A DNA stretch of 41,056 bases from Clostridiales bacterium. Its GTDB lineage: Bacteria; Bacillota; Clostridia; Caldicoprobacterales; UBA3941. Numbering within the stretch: the stretch's first letter is position 1; every line of letters starts with the position of its first letter. The stretch lies in assembly GCA_012735575.1 (NCBI GenBank), contig JAAYGY010000080.1, forward strand, positions 1-41,056, in the 5' to 3' direction. The position numbers and the translations under genes were made by a program. Below, one piece after another: positions 26,909 to 35,631 of the stretch. The notes beneath the pieces were generated by a model. That model searched no databases, had not been told where the DNA came from, and saw nothing but the letters and a program-made list of their open reading frames with translations.

Positions 26909-26936
26909 TATTGAGAATAATAATTTTAAATTATTA

Positions 26937-26965
26937 TTGCTACCCGGTACCAATTAGGGTACAAT
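26937..26965 (+). promoter_or_regulatory. Promoter of the DUF1292 gene
   Basis: TTGCTA (26937-26942), a 17-bp spacer and TACAAT (26960-26965), 43 bp before the GTG start. Confidence 0.55.
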
Positions 26966-27007
26966 GAAATCATAATTAAATTGACAAGGACAGGGAGGTG
27001 TCCTCTT

Positions 27008-27298
27008 GTGGAAGATAGGGATATATTAGTCCTCTTAGATGATAATGATGAGGAAATTGAGATGGAAATTCTTGATTATTTCTACCATGATGATGAAGAG
27101 TATGCACTGCTAACCCCTTTAGATGATGATTGTGGTTGTGATAGTTGCGACTGCCATGAAAGAGATCTCTACATAATGAAGGTAGTGATAAATGGAGATA
27201 TGGAAGAATTTCATCCCGTCGAAGATGAGAAAATGGAATCACTTATACAGGCTGTAGAGGCTCTGTACGGCGATGAAGAGGATGATGAATTAGAGTAA
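27008..27298 (+). CDS. DUF1292-family protein with Cys cluster
   Basis: A 96-aa acidic protein of the DUF1292 (YrzB-like) family, recognised by the opening DILVLLDDNDEEIEMEILDYF and EEYALLTPLD. A compact cluster CGCDSCDCH (Cys42, 44, 47, 49, His50) sits in the middle and could bind a metal. The function of the family is unknown. The start is a GTG 7 nt after GGGAGGTG; upstream codons in frame lie before the ribosome site. It has its own promoter and terminator. Confidence 0.8.
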   Translation: MEDRDILVLLDDNDEEIEMEILDYFYHDDEEYALLTPLDDDCGCDSCDCHERDLYIMKVVINGDMEEFHPVEDEKMESLIQAVEALYGDEEDDELE

Positions 27299-27303
27299 GA
27301 TTG

Positions 27304-27335
27304 AAAAGCACCTTTCCCTAGGGATGGTGCTTTTT
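27304..27335 (+). terminator. Terminator after the DUF1292 gene
   Basis: AAAAGCACC / GGTGCTTTT stem (9 bp) with an inner TCCCTAGGGA fold, followed by TTATT. From here to 27466 no gene or other element was seen. Confidence 0.85.
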
Positions 27336-27466
27336 ATTGACCAACAAAGCAGCCTGTAAAGTTTCCTATAACCAAGGATAATCTGAAAAGAAAACTCATA
27401 CAAGAAATTTCAATAAAGAATCCATTACTTTTGGCAGTGATTACAAATGAAAAGGAACATGATTAT

Positions 27467-28528
27467 CTATGCTTCCTCAATAAAAGCCATGATATTTTCT
27501 ATTGGCACTTCAGGTTCCAATACATGAGTTGGCGAAAGAATCAAGGCACCATCATAGCCTATCTCCCTTTTTCTGGCTTTAATAACCTCCCTGACCTCAT
27601 CAGGTGTTCCAAAGGGCATTGTAGATTGGGTACCAATAGTACCATCTATTACTATATATTTCCCAAATTCCTCTTTAACACTTTTTATGTCCAGACATTC
27701 CGGTTGCACCGGGTTTAAAATGGTTACACCGATCTCTATTAGCTCAGGTATTATATCCCATATATTGCCATCACTGTGATACCAAATTTGTATATCGGGC
27801 TTAATCTTTTTTGCAGCCTGGTACACTGTCGCCCATCTGCACTTAATAAATTTACGCCATAACTCTGGAGAAAACATCAAATCTCTCTGATTGGCCACAT
27901 CATCACCAGTAACTAATATATCAACCCCGGCTTTAGCTGCAGCTATAGCCTTTTTTAGATTTCTCTCCATAATTTTATCCAATATAAAATGGCAGATTTC
28001 CTGATTACTTATCATATCCATTAAAAATTCCTGATAACCTCGAATTTGCCATGCATCCTCATACATATGGGTCAGACTGCAGCATGTAACAAGACCCTCA
28101 TGATGAGCTTTTTCCACCTTTTCTTTCATATTCTTATGGGTATAGCCTTCCACGTTTGGATATGGAAAATCTTCAATATCCTTTAATGATGATGCATTTC
28201 TAAGAGGGCTGATATAGCGGGTAAAGTGATACATACTACCTGGTATCTCCAATACCCCTAATCCGTTTATATATGCATTATCAGGGATTTCTATATCTGA
28301 AAAATAGGGACTAAAATCAGGTGGCTCAATATCAGATGCAGGTTCCATATTAACTTCAACCGGTGCATACATAGCAAAATATTTTCTTAGGCTTATGCCA
28401 TCATCTATATTTAATTCAGTCCTTATTCTTCTTTCCAATTCCGGTGTAAAATTTGCATAAAAAAGAAATTGATCATGTTCTTCATGTGCAATCGTTGCCT
28501 TAAATAATTCTAATTGAGTCAATGTCAA
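27467..28528 (-). CDS. Uroporphyrinogen decarboxylase-family protein (second of pair)
   Basis: A 353-aa protein of the URO-D superfamily (COG0407-like). The core parts are GVDILVTGDDVANQRDLMFSPELWRKFIKC and IWYHSDGNIWDIIPELIEIGVTILNPVQ, ending ALILSPTHVLEPEVPIENI as URO-D folds do. No other haem-biosynthesis gene is present, and such proteins next to sugar genes are usually not haem enzymes. Methyl transfer to a corrinoid or thiol is a family possibility, but the substrate is unknown. The start is a TTG 8 nt after GGGAGG. It is the last gene of a three-gene run with its paralogue and a membrane sensor. Confidence 0.8.
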   Translation of the reverse strand: MTLTQLELFKATIAHEEHDQFLFYANFTPELERRIRTELNIDDGISLRKYFAMYAPVEVNMEPASDIEPPDFSPYFSDIEIPDNAYINGLGVLEIPGSMYHFTRYISPLRNASSLKDIEDFPYPNVEGYTHKNMKEKVEKAHHEGLVTCCSLTHMYEDAWQIRGYQEFLMDMISNQEICHFILDKIMERNLKKAIAAAKAGVDILVTGDDVANQRDLMFSPELWRKFIKCRWATVYQAAKKIKPDIQIWYHSDGNIWDIIPELIEIGVTILNPVQPECLDIKSVKEEFGKYIVIDGTIGTQSTMPFGTPDEVREVIKARKREIGYDGALILSPTHVLEPEVPIENIMAFIEEA

Positions 28529-28608
28529 GACCTCCCGTGCCCCAAATCAGCCTATATTATTGAATTAAAAAAATAGTTTAAGTTGAATAGATATTAGTTA
28601 ATTAGCAG

Positions 28609-29724
28609 TTAATACTTTCCTAACTCTAAAGCAGCCTCAATGAAAGTTATATAGTTTTCTTCAGTTTTGGGTGAAAGGGGTACATTTATGGGACTAGCTG
28701 TGGGCATAATAACGTATCCTCCACCATCCTTTGCTGCCTCCATACATTCTTTCACCTGTTGGTATACTTCATCCCTGGTTCCGTTTTCAAGTAACTTTAA
28801 CTGTATATTTCCAAATATACACATTTTGCTGCCAATACGCTTCTTAACCTCAGCCAAAGTTATGTCACCATCAGGTGGCCCCTCGCATGGATCAATGGCG
28901 TCTGCTCCAGTTTCTCCTATCATATCCAATACCTTTTCTATTCTGCCATGGGAATGGATTCTGACCTTGCCACCATAGCTTTGGATCAGCTGTGTCATCT
29001 CTTTTACATAAGGGTATACAAACCATTGGAAATAAACTGGTGGTAAATAGGGTGGTGTCATATATTCTGGTCCCACAATGCGGTATAAGTCTACCACACC
29101 ACTCCTTAACATTGACTCCAGATTTGTCATGGTTCTATAATGTATTTCTTCCAAAGCTTTTTTAAAATGATCTGTTTCTGTAAGAGCCCAAACTGTAGCC
29201 TGACCAAACTCCATTAATTCCATTGCTGTACATACAGGATCGGCAACGGATGCCATAATAATTCCACGCTGGCCTACCTCTGATTTAATCCTCTCATAAT
29301 CACTATAATCATATGTGACCTTCTCATAAGGAACTGACAGGTAGGCATCTACATCATCAATATCCTTACACAAATGTTCAGTAGTCCATTGTGTATGAAC
29401 ATTATCAAATATCTGTATAGTTCTGCTAAGATCCCCCTTTGGGGTATGGAAAACTTCTCTTATTACCAAGTAATTATCTTTTCTATATCTATCCCTGGTA
29501 ACTTCAACCGGGTATGATGAAAGAGCTAAATTCTGGTTAGATGCAGGATTCCACATACATACACAATCAGTATATTCTCGTATAAAATCCATTAACCTCT
29601 TGTAAGAGGGCTCATTATTTTCAAATGCCAAGGAATTATATCCACATAGTTCATAGGTAGAAATGGGTACTCTATCCACAGGTTTTCTTTCTAATACTCT
29701 TAATAAACGCTCCCTTGAATTCAT
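28609..29724 (-). CDS. Uroporphyrinogen decarboxylase-family protein (first of pair)
   Basis: A 371-aa URO-D superfamily protein, paralogous to the next gene (80-nt gap). It opens MNSRERLLRVLERKPVDRVP, the classic N-terminal block of the family. VRIHSHGRIEKVLDMIGETGADAIDPCEGPP holds the His and Cys positions that bind zinc in the MtaA-type methyltransferase relatives, and the tail is GGGYVIMPTASPINVPLSP. No corrinoid protein is encoded nearby, so a methyltransferase role is only a possibility. The ATG follows AAGGTGATC. It starts 36 nt after the sensor chimera. Confidence 0.82.
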   Translation of the reverse strand: MNSRERLLRVLERKPVDRVPISTYELCGYNSLAFENNEPSYKRLMDFIREYTDCVCMWNPASNQNLALSSYPVEVTRDRYRKDNYLVIREVFHTPKGDLSRTIQIFDNVHTQWTTEHLCKDIDDVDAYLSVPYEKVTYDYSDYERIKSEVGQRGIIMASVADPVCTAMELMEFGQATVWALTETDHFKKALEEIHYRTMTNLESMLRSGVVDLYRIVGPEYMTPPYLPPVYFQWFVYPYVKEMTQLIQSYGGKVRIHSHGRIEKVLDMIGETGADAIDPCEGPPDGDITLAEVKKRIGSKMCIFGNIQLKLLENGTRDEVYQQVKECMEAAKDGGGYVIMPTASPINVPLSPKTEENYITFIEAALELGKY

Positions 29725-29760
29725 ATGAGATCACCTTTTTTCTTGTATTGAGTCTGGTTA

Positions 29761-31122
29761 TTATTCCCACCAGTACCGTTGGTATTTTATTAGGGACTTG
29801 CACAGAGCCTCTACATTCTCCGGTGGAGTAGGAGGATATATTCCTGCAATAAACTCCAATCCACCTTCAGGACTTCCCAGTTTCATAACTTCTTCCTTTA
29901 AACATAAAGTATAATAATCAAATTGAAACAGAGACTTATTCCCTTTTATAAGCATTTGCATCTCATTGTCTATAGAAATTCCGTAAAGAATTTTAAGTAA
30001 AACTCCATTTCTAATTGAAAGCTTTAACCTTTCATTTTGTTCTTTTAATAATTCTTCATTGGCAACTGTGGTTGATATCAAGGTCTTTAACTGATAATAA
30101 TTAATTTCCTGATTGTTCATCCAGTCATTGGGATAATATCCCAAAGACCTGCACATCTCTCTTAATGGTGCTACTTGATTAGATGATAGATAGTAGGCTA
30201 TTAGAACTATAATAATCAGTACAAGGAGAGAAATGATGGATACACCTATCCTAATATTGTGTTTAGCATGATTGTATGCGCTTGTTGGTATGTTCATCTT
30301 ATACTGCCAACCATTAACGGGCGATACATATGTTAGTTCCTTTGCAATATTATGAACAGCTTCACCACTTAATATATGCATTATACTTTGATTATCTTTA
30401 TCATACAAAGTCACAGAACAGGGAGAGGTTTCAATTCTTCCTTTAATAGTTTTTTCAATGTTCGATATTGGAATATGAGCAATCATCATGGATTTATTAA
30501 ACCTATTATGGTTTAATGGAGAAATATAAATAAGGGTCTCACCAGCCCTTTGGCCTCCTCTAATAAGAGTATTGACATTTAAATTCTTAGTATAATAGAT
30601 TTCATTCCCGTAAATTTCTTGAGCAATATCAATGATATCCTGATATTTAAAATCCTGGCATTCAAATACTTCGTTATAAAAAATATCTCCTGAGCTAACT
30701 CCATGAGAGGATATGACATAATTTTTGTCTAAAAATAGTACTGACAAACCAACAACAAAAGGATTTAAGACTTCATATGTACGTAGTTCCTCAACATAAT
30801 TTGTTATTTCGGTAACACTAACTCTTTTGCTGTCTATTTTATTATTTTGCATATAAGTAAGTTTACGAATCCAGGATGAATTTGCTAACTTAACCGCCAA
30901 GGTATTTAGGTCATCAATCCGCATATCAATGTCAGAGCCTATATTTTGTAAAAGCCCACTGTAATAATGTGTCACTTCATTTTCTATTTGCTTATCTAGC
31001 TTATTATAGTATGCTGCGCCTAATAAAAAAATGGGACAATATAATAATAAGAAAAACATTATAAAGAAGTAGGCAAAACTCCCTTTCTTTATTCCTGACC
31101 ATTTGCTAAATCTTTTCTTCAT
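29761..31122 (-). CDS. Membrane sensor lacking its AraC domain, apparently fused to a URO-D tail
   Basis: A protein of about 453 aa. The N-terminal ~415 residues look like large two-helix AraC-type sensors: a helix at about 16-38, an extracellular sensory domain, a second helix (SIISLLVLIIIVLIAYYLSS, about 290-310), and the cytoplasmic linker with ANEELLKEQNERLKLSIRNGVLLKIL. Those proteins normally run to ~750 aa and end in an AraC helix-turn-helix. Here the reading frame instead passes into GGLEFIAGIYPPTPPENVEAL, a typical C-terminus of URO-D-family proteins, and stops. The join is near 29875-29900. The simplest reading is a deletion that fused the sensor to a third URO-D gene. The ATG at 31122 lies 9 nt after AAGGA; a GTG at 31128 is too close. 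Confidence 0.65.
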   Translation of the reverse strand: MKKRFSKWSGIKKGSFAYFFIMFFLLLYCPIFLLGAAYYNKLDKQIENEVTHYYSGLLQNIGSDIDMRIDDLNTLAVKLANSSWIRKLTYMQNNKIDSKRVSVTEITNYVEELRTYEVLNPFVVGLSVLFLDKNYVISSHGVSSGDIFYNEVFECQDFKYQDIIDIAQEIYGNEIYYTKNLNVNTLIRGGQRAGETLIYISPLNHNRFNKSMMIAHIPISNIEKTIKGRIETSPCSVTLYDKDNQSIMHILSGEAVHNIAKELTYVSPVNGWQYKMNIPTSAYNHAKHNIRIGVSIISLLVLIIIVLIAYYLSSNQVAPLREMCRSLGYYPNDWMNNQEINYYQLKTLISTTVANEELLKEQNERLKLSIRNGVLLKILYGISIDNEMQMLIKGNKSLFQFDYYTLCLKEEVMKLGSPEGGLEFIAGIYPPTPPENVEALCKSLIKYQRYWWE

Positions 31123-31128
31123 AGTCAC

Positions 31129-31413
31129 CCATCCTTTTGTTTTATTATAATTAAAGATATGACCGCTACATAAGCAAATTCCCTTTTTTTATTCAGGCCT
31201 TATTAAACGCACTTGGGATGAAGCCCTAATATTTTGAATTTTTCGTTAATTAAAACCAACGTATTATATCATTCACTTATTTATATAAATAGCATTCATA
31301 ATAGATAGCAAGAACAATATGATATCAAAACAGTAATTTATTAAACTTATTCTTTATAATAATTATTCTACATAGTTTGTATACACTCCTTTAATTACCC
31401 AAAAAGAAAAAAA
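31129..31413 (-). other. Intergenic region upstream of the sensor chimera
   Basis: An AT-rich stretch without a gene. A minus-strand TATAAT lies at 31263-31268 and could be the -10 box of the sensor/URO-D unit; the -35 is poor. Nothing else was recognised. Confidence 0.35.
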
Positions 31414-31444
31414 GGTTCTCATTGCTCATATTGCAACAAGAACC
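31414..31444 (-). terminator. Terminator after the GH3 gene
   Basis: A 12-bp stem with one mismatch (GGTTCTTGTTGC / GCAATGAGAACC) and a 7-nt loop is followed by TTTTTTTC on the minus strand. Confidence 0.85.
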
Positions 31445-31500
31445 CTATTCAATTTATTAAAGCCTATAATTCTACAGTCTATTTTCTATTTTATAGTCTG

Positions 31501-33621
31501 TTATATATTTATATCAATAGAAAGGGTTTCAACTCCTGTAAGTTCTAAGCTTCTCTTGTCTGGCTGGCTTACTCCTGCGAAAAGGGTAAAGCAGTCGCTG
31601 TCGATATATCTATTCCCTTCATCATCCACTATGGTCATAGCCTTATTTCTAATTGTAAACTCTACCACCTTGCTTTCACCCTTCTTTAGATGGATCCGTT
31701 TAAAGCCGCATAGGCTATGATTTGGAACTGCAAATTTTGACTTATTGTCTTTAATATAGAACTGTACTACTTCATCGGTATCATAATCGCCTATATTTTC
31801 AATTTCCACCGACACCTCAATATCAGAATCCTTTGTAACCTCATTTAATACTTTTAGGTTGCTTAATCTAACTTTACTGTAAGTCATACCATATCCGAAG
31901 GGATAAAGAGGCTCTGTTTCTATATAGCGGTAGGTCCTTCCCTTCATGGTATAATCAGTAAACTCAGGAAGGTCATCCACATTTCTATAGAATGTTACAG
32001 GCAATTTACCGGCAGGTGAGAAGCCTCCAAAGAGACACTCTGCAACCGCCTGTCCACCTCTTGCTCCAGGATACCAGGTCTGGATTATGGCATTACATTT
32101 TTCATCAGCAAAGTTTATACCCATGGCACTACCTGTAGATAATAGAAGGATGGTGGGTTTTCCTACAGCCACTACCTTTTCCAGGAGATTTTGCTGTACT
32201 TGTGGAAGATTTAAATCTTTCTTATCTCCGGATGCAGAAAAGTTTCCTGTATCCCCTTCTTCGCCTTCCAGTGTTTCATCCAGACCTAAGCAAAGTATGA
32301 CAACATCACTATGCTCGGCTACAGTTAAGGCTTCTGCTATCCTGTCATGTTTTTGAGCCAGAGGCTCTACCCTGTCCTCATAGAGATGACAGCCTTCAGA
32401 GTAATAGACACGGATATCATCATCTTCAACATAGTCCTGTATCCCTTCCAGAATGGTTATATACCTGGAAGGAGTTCCGTAATAATTGCCTTTCAGGGCC
32501 AGACGACTGTTGGCATTGGGGCCGATAACTCCTATGGACTTGATCTTATCCTTATTAAGGGGCAGTATGCCATCATTCTTTAGCAGAACTAAACTCTTTC
32601 TTGCAGCCTCCAGAGCCACCTCATTATGCTCTTTACAATCTACTACTGAATAGGGGATATTGTCATATTCACATTCATCAAACATACCCAGCTTAATTCT
32701 GGTTGTAAAAAGTCTTACAGCAGCTCTGGTTATATCCTCCTCTGTTATCAGGTTTTCTTCAAGGGCCTGGAGCATATGTAGATAGGTATTGCCGCAGTTT
32801 AGGTCACATCCGGCCTTTAGGGCCAGCGCAGCGGATTCTGGTGCAGTAGAAGTTACAAAATGCCTGGTATGGAAATCCCGTATAGCCCAGCAATCAGAAA
32901 CCACATGGCCTTCAAACTTCCATTTTTCTCTCAATATATCCTGAAGTAAAGTATAACTTCCACAGCAAGGTTCTCCATTTGTCCTGTTATAAGCTCCCAT
33001 AACGCTTTCCACCTTGCCTTCTACCACGCATTCTTCAAAGGCAGGAAGATATGTTTCCCACATATCCTTTTGACTGGCTATGGCATCAAATTCATGCCTA
33101 AGGGATTCAGGTCCACTGTGAACTGCATAGTGCTTGGCACAGGCTGCTGCCTTAAGATATTTCCCTTCACCCTGCAGGCCTTTAATAAATGCAACTCCCA
33201 GCCTGCCTGTCAAATATGGATCCTCACCATAGGTTTCATGACCCCTGCCCCATCTGGGATCCCTGAAAATATTAATATTGGGAGACCAGAAAGTTAGGCC
33301 TTTATATATGTCGTGATCTCCATGTTTTACTGCCTCGTTATATTTAGCCCGTCCCTCTGTGGAAATAATATCAGCTATTTTCTGCAGAAATTCATCATCG
33401 AACATGGCCGCCATACCTATTGCCTGTGGAAACATGGTAGCAGTGCCGCCTCTTGCCACACCATGCAGGGCCTCATTCCACCAGTTATAAGCTGGAATAT
33501 TAAGCCTTTCTATGGCAGGTGCATTGTATCTAAGCTGTGATGCCCTTTCTTCTATGGTCATCTGCTCTACTAACTCCCGTGCCCTTTTTTCAGCTTCCTG
33601 GGTTGTAATCCTTTCACTCAT
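31501..33621 (-). CDS. Glycoside hydrolase family 3 (beta-xylosidase/beta-glucosidase)
   Basis: A 706-aa GH3 enzyme with no signal peptide. Residues 1-~330 form the TIM barrel: NWWNEALHGVARGG, NINIFRDPRWGRGHETYGEDPYLTG, the KH substrate site (163-164), and HVVSDCWAI with nucleophile Asp243. The alpha/beta sandwich follows, with GLDETLEGEEGDTG probably holding the acid/base residue. A fibronectin-like C-terminal domain (VVQFYIKDNKS) completes it. The NWWNEALHGVAR block and the xyl genes nearby favour beta-xylosidase, though beta-glucosidase or arabinosidase cannot be excluded. The ATG has GAGGAGG upstream. The xyl-operon terminator at 33739-33769 lies between it and the preceding gene, so it is a separate unit. 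Confidence 0.9.
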   Translation of the reverse strand: MSERITTQEAEKRARELVEQMTIEERASQLRYNAPAIERLNIPAYNWWNEALHGVARGGTATMFPQAIGMAAMFDDEFLQKIADIISTEGRAKYNEAVKHGDHDIYKGLTFWSPNINIFRDPRWGRGHETYGEDPYLTGRLGVAFIKGLQGEGKYLKAAACAKHYAVHSGPESLRHEFDAIASQKDMWETYLPAFEECVVEGKVESVMGAYNRTNGEPCCGSYTLLQDILREKWKFEGHVVSDCWAIRDFHTRHFVTSTAPESAALALKAGCDLNCGNTYLHMLQALEENLITEEDITRAAVRLFTTRIKLGMFDECEYDNIPYSVVDCKEHNEVALEAARKSLVLLKNDGILPLNKDKIKSIGVIGPNANSRLALKGNYYGTPSRYITILEGIQDYVEDDDIRVYYSEGCHLYEDRVEPLAQKHDRIAEALTVAEHSDVVILCLGLDETLEGEEGDTGNFSASGDKKDLNLPQVQQNLLEKVVAVGKPTILLLSTGSAMGINFADEKCNAIIQTWYPGARGGQAVAECLFGGFSPAGKLPVTFYRNVDDLPEFTDYTMKGRTYRYIETEPLYPFGYGMTYSKVRLSNLKVLNEVTKDSDIEVSVEIENIGDYDTDEVVQFYIKDNKSKFAVPNHSLCGFKRIHLKKGESKVVEFTIRNKAMTIVDDEGNRYIDSDCFTLFAGVSQPDKRSLELTGVETLSIDINI

Positions 33622-33738
33622 TCTCTATCCTCCTCTATTAAATCTTAATATTTCAAGATTTTAAGGAACAGTATTAACTATTATGGCAAATTCATTGTAT
33701 CGCCTGTTAATAATGTATTATTTAATAAGGATTCTATA

Positions 33739-33769
33739 TATAATGGGCTACTGCCTGTAGCCCATTATA
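33739..33769 (-). terminator. Terminator at the end of the xylA-xylB-thuA-gfo operon
   Basis: A perfect 13-bp stem (TATAATGGGCTAC / GTAGCCCATTATA) with a 5-nt loop lies 9 nt past the stop of the Gfo/Idh/MocA gene. The T-tract is weak. Confidence 0.75.
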
Positions 33770-33777
33770 AGTTCATA

Positions 33778-34872
33778 TTATAATTCATTTGGATCTGAGA
33801 TTGGCAAGGGTTCAGGTTGTTTGCAGGTACTCTCCAGTTCAATGTGTTTTCCTTGGTTGGATGCATCATGGAACCCATGCATTACATCTAAGACATGATA
33901 TAGCATATCTCCATTGGCTCTATGTAATCCGCCTTCCCTAAGAGCTCTGGCCATATCTGAAACTCCCAGCCCCCGGCTGTTTTCAGCATAGCCATGGGAC
34001 AGTGGCATCTCGATCCAGTCCTTATCCCCTGCTCTCTTAATTAATACTGGACCACCGAAGGTATTTGGATCAGGTACTATCATGCTGCCTGTAGTTCCAT
34101 AAACTTCGATCCTTGGCAGCTGTGAACCCCATACATCAAAGCTGGTCAATATAGTACCAATGGCACCAGATTCAAAATCCATTATACCAGCAACATGGGT
34201 AGGCACATCTACAGAAATCTTGGTACCGTATTTAGGTTCACTGGTAATTAGTCGTTCCGGGAAAGTTATTCTGGCAGAGCCGGTAACCCTTTTTATAGGT
34301 CCCATGAGGGATATTAGAGCAGTTAGATAGTAAGGTCCCATATCAAACATGGGGCCTCCCCCTACCTTGTAATAAAACTCAGGGTCAGGATGCCAGCTCT
34401 CATGTCCATGGTTTACCATAAAAGCAGTGGCACCTATGGGCTGACCAATCCAGCCATCCTCAATGAGCTTTCTACAGGTTTGAAGCCCTGCACCAAGGAA
34501 GGTATCAGGTGCGCCTCCCACCAGCAAGCCCTTTTCCTTGGCAGTCTCTAAAATCTTCTTGCCATCCTCACGGGTTATAGCCAGTGGTTTTTCTACATAT
34601 ACATGTTTTCCAGCCTCCAAAGCAGCCAGACAAACCTCTGCGTGTGCTTTAGGTATGGTAAGATTTATTACTATTTCAATTTCCGGATCACTTAGAAGTT
34701 CCTCAACTGAACAAGCCTTTATATTATACTCCTCAGCCTTTTGCTCCGCTCTTTCACGGATAAGATCAGCACATGATACAACTTCCAGATTGTCAAAAAC
34801 CTGGGTACAGTTTTTTAGATATATATCACTAATATTCCCACAGCCAATAATGCCAACTTTTACCTTACTCAT
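33778..34872 (-). CDS. Gfo/Idh/MocA-family oxidoreductase (ThuB-like)
   Basis: A 364-aa NAD(P)-dependent sugar dehydrogenase. The N-terminal Rossmann motif is [16 protein letters not shown] (5-20), the catalytic-site motif YVEKPLAIT (about 92-100), and the C-terminal alpha/beta domain holds [21 protein letters not shown] with the conserved Asp and Tyr. These enzymes oxidise or reduce a sugar hydroxyl or carbonyl, often at C3. It follows the ThuA-like gene by 12 nt. A ThuA plus Gfo/Idh/MocA pair is the makeup of rhizobial thuAB, which forms 3-keto disaccharides. Its actual substrate is not shown by the sequence. Confidence 0.88.
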   Translation of the reverse strand: MSKVKVGIIGCGNISDIYLKNCTQVFDNLEVVSCADLIRERAEQKAEEYNIKACSVEELLSDPEIEIVINLTIPKAHAEVCLAALEAGKHVYVEKPLAITREDGKKILETAKEKGLLVGGAPDTFLGAGLQTCRKLIEDGWIGQPIGATAFMVNHGHESWHPDPEFYYKVGGGPMFDMGPYYLTALISLMGPIKRVTGSARITFPERLITSEPKYGTKISVDVPTHVAGIMDFESGAIGTILTSFDVWGSQLPRIEVYGTTGSMIVPDPNTFGGPVLIKRAGDKDWIEMPLSHGYAENSRGLGVSDMARALREGGLHRANGDMLYHVLDVMHGFHDASNQGKHIELESTCKQPEPLPISDPNEL

Positions 34873-34884
34873 CTATATCACCCA

Positions 34885-35601
34885 CTAAAACATTCTTCTA
34901 AGGTTTTCATAGGTTTTTGTACCTTGTTTTTTGGCAATCTCTTTGCCCTCTGCTGCCCATAAAAATCCTCTACGCATAATTTCTGGCAAAGGATCTTTCT
35001 CCAAAACATCTGCATGGTGGCCTAAGGCGTTATAGAAGACCCTTCCTGCACCCCATTTCTTTGTCCAGATCTGAGGTACATCTACTGCACCATTAGCAGC
35101 ATGAGGTCCATCCACTACAGGAAAACGGGTGGTGGCCAATACTTCTATGGCAGGATCAACATGTAGATAATACTGCTCAGTCTTTACTGTAAAGTCTTCA
35201 ATACCCTCAACTATTGGGCTGGAGCCTCTCTTGATGTTTATAACATGCTCTACTCCATCGCCACCGGGATGGGATACCCAGTTTCCGCCGGTCATAAACT
35301 GCCATTGTACACTGGTTCTAAAAGCATCACACATTCCTCCATGACAGCCAGCAAGCCCTACCCCTGCCGCTACAGCCTCAATAACAGGCCACATCTGATC
35401 AGGGGTAATCTCTCCCATGGTCCATATAGGAATAATTAGATCAAGAGTTAATAATTTCTCCTTATCCAGGAATGCGTCTAAGGTTTCGGAAATTTCAACC
35501 TCAAAATCTGATTCCTCTAAAATCCTTTTAAAGAGCTCAGATACCTGTACCGGTTCATGACCATCCCAACCCCCGCGTACAATTAAAGCTTTTTTACTCA
35601 T
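34885..35601 (-). CDS. ThuA-domain protein (trehalose-utilisation type)
   Basis: A 238-aa ThuA-like protein with a class I glutamine-amidotransferase-like fold. It opens KKALIVRGGWDGHEPVQVSE, with LIIPIWTMGEITPDQM and GVGLAGCHGGMCDAFR in the middle and GRVFYNALGHHADVLE near the end, all family hallmarks. The amidotransferase triad is not kept as such. ThuA proteins act in disaccharide catabolism and on 3-keto sugars. It sits between xylB and the dehydrogenase in one transcript. The ATG follows AGGAGGGG. Confidence 0.88.
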   Translation of the reverse strand: MSKKALIVRGGWDGHEPVQVSELFKRILEESDFEVEISETLDAFLDKEKLLTLDLIIPIWTMGEITPDQMWPVIEAVAAGVGLAGCHGGMCDAFRTSVQWQFMTGGNWVSHPGGDGVEHVINIKRGSSPIVEGIEDFTVKTEQYYLHVDPAIEVLATTRFPVVDGPHAANGAVDVPQIWTKKWGAGRVFYNALGHHADVLEKDPLPEIMRRGFLWAAEGKEIAKKQGTKTYENLRRMF

Positions 35602-35631
35602 GATGATTCCCCTCCTAAATTTATATATGTT

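Noticed and set aside
33640-33661. Palindrome AAATCTT...AAGATTT in the GH3 leader
   Set aside because: A 7-bp AT-rich stem in AT-rich DNA is not strong evidence of an operator or terminator.
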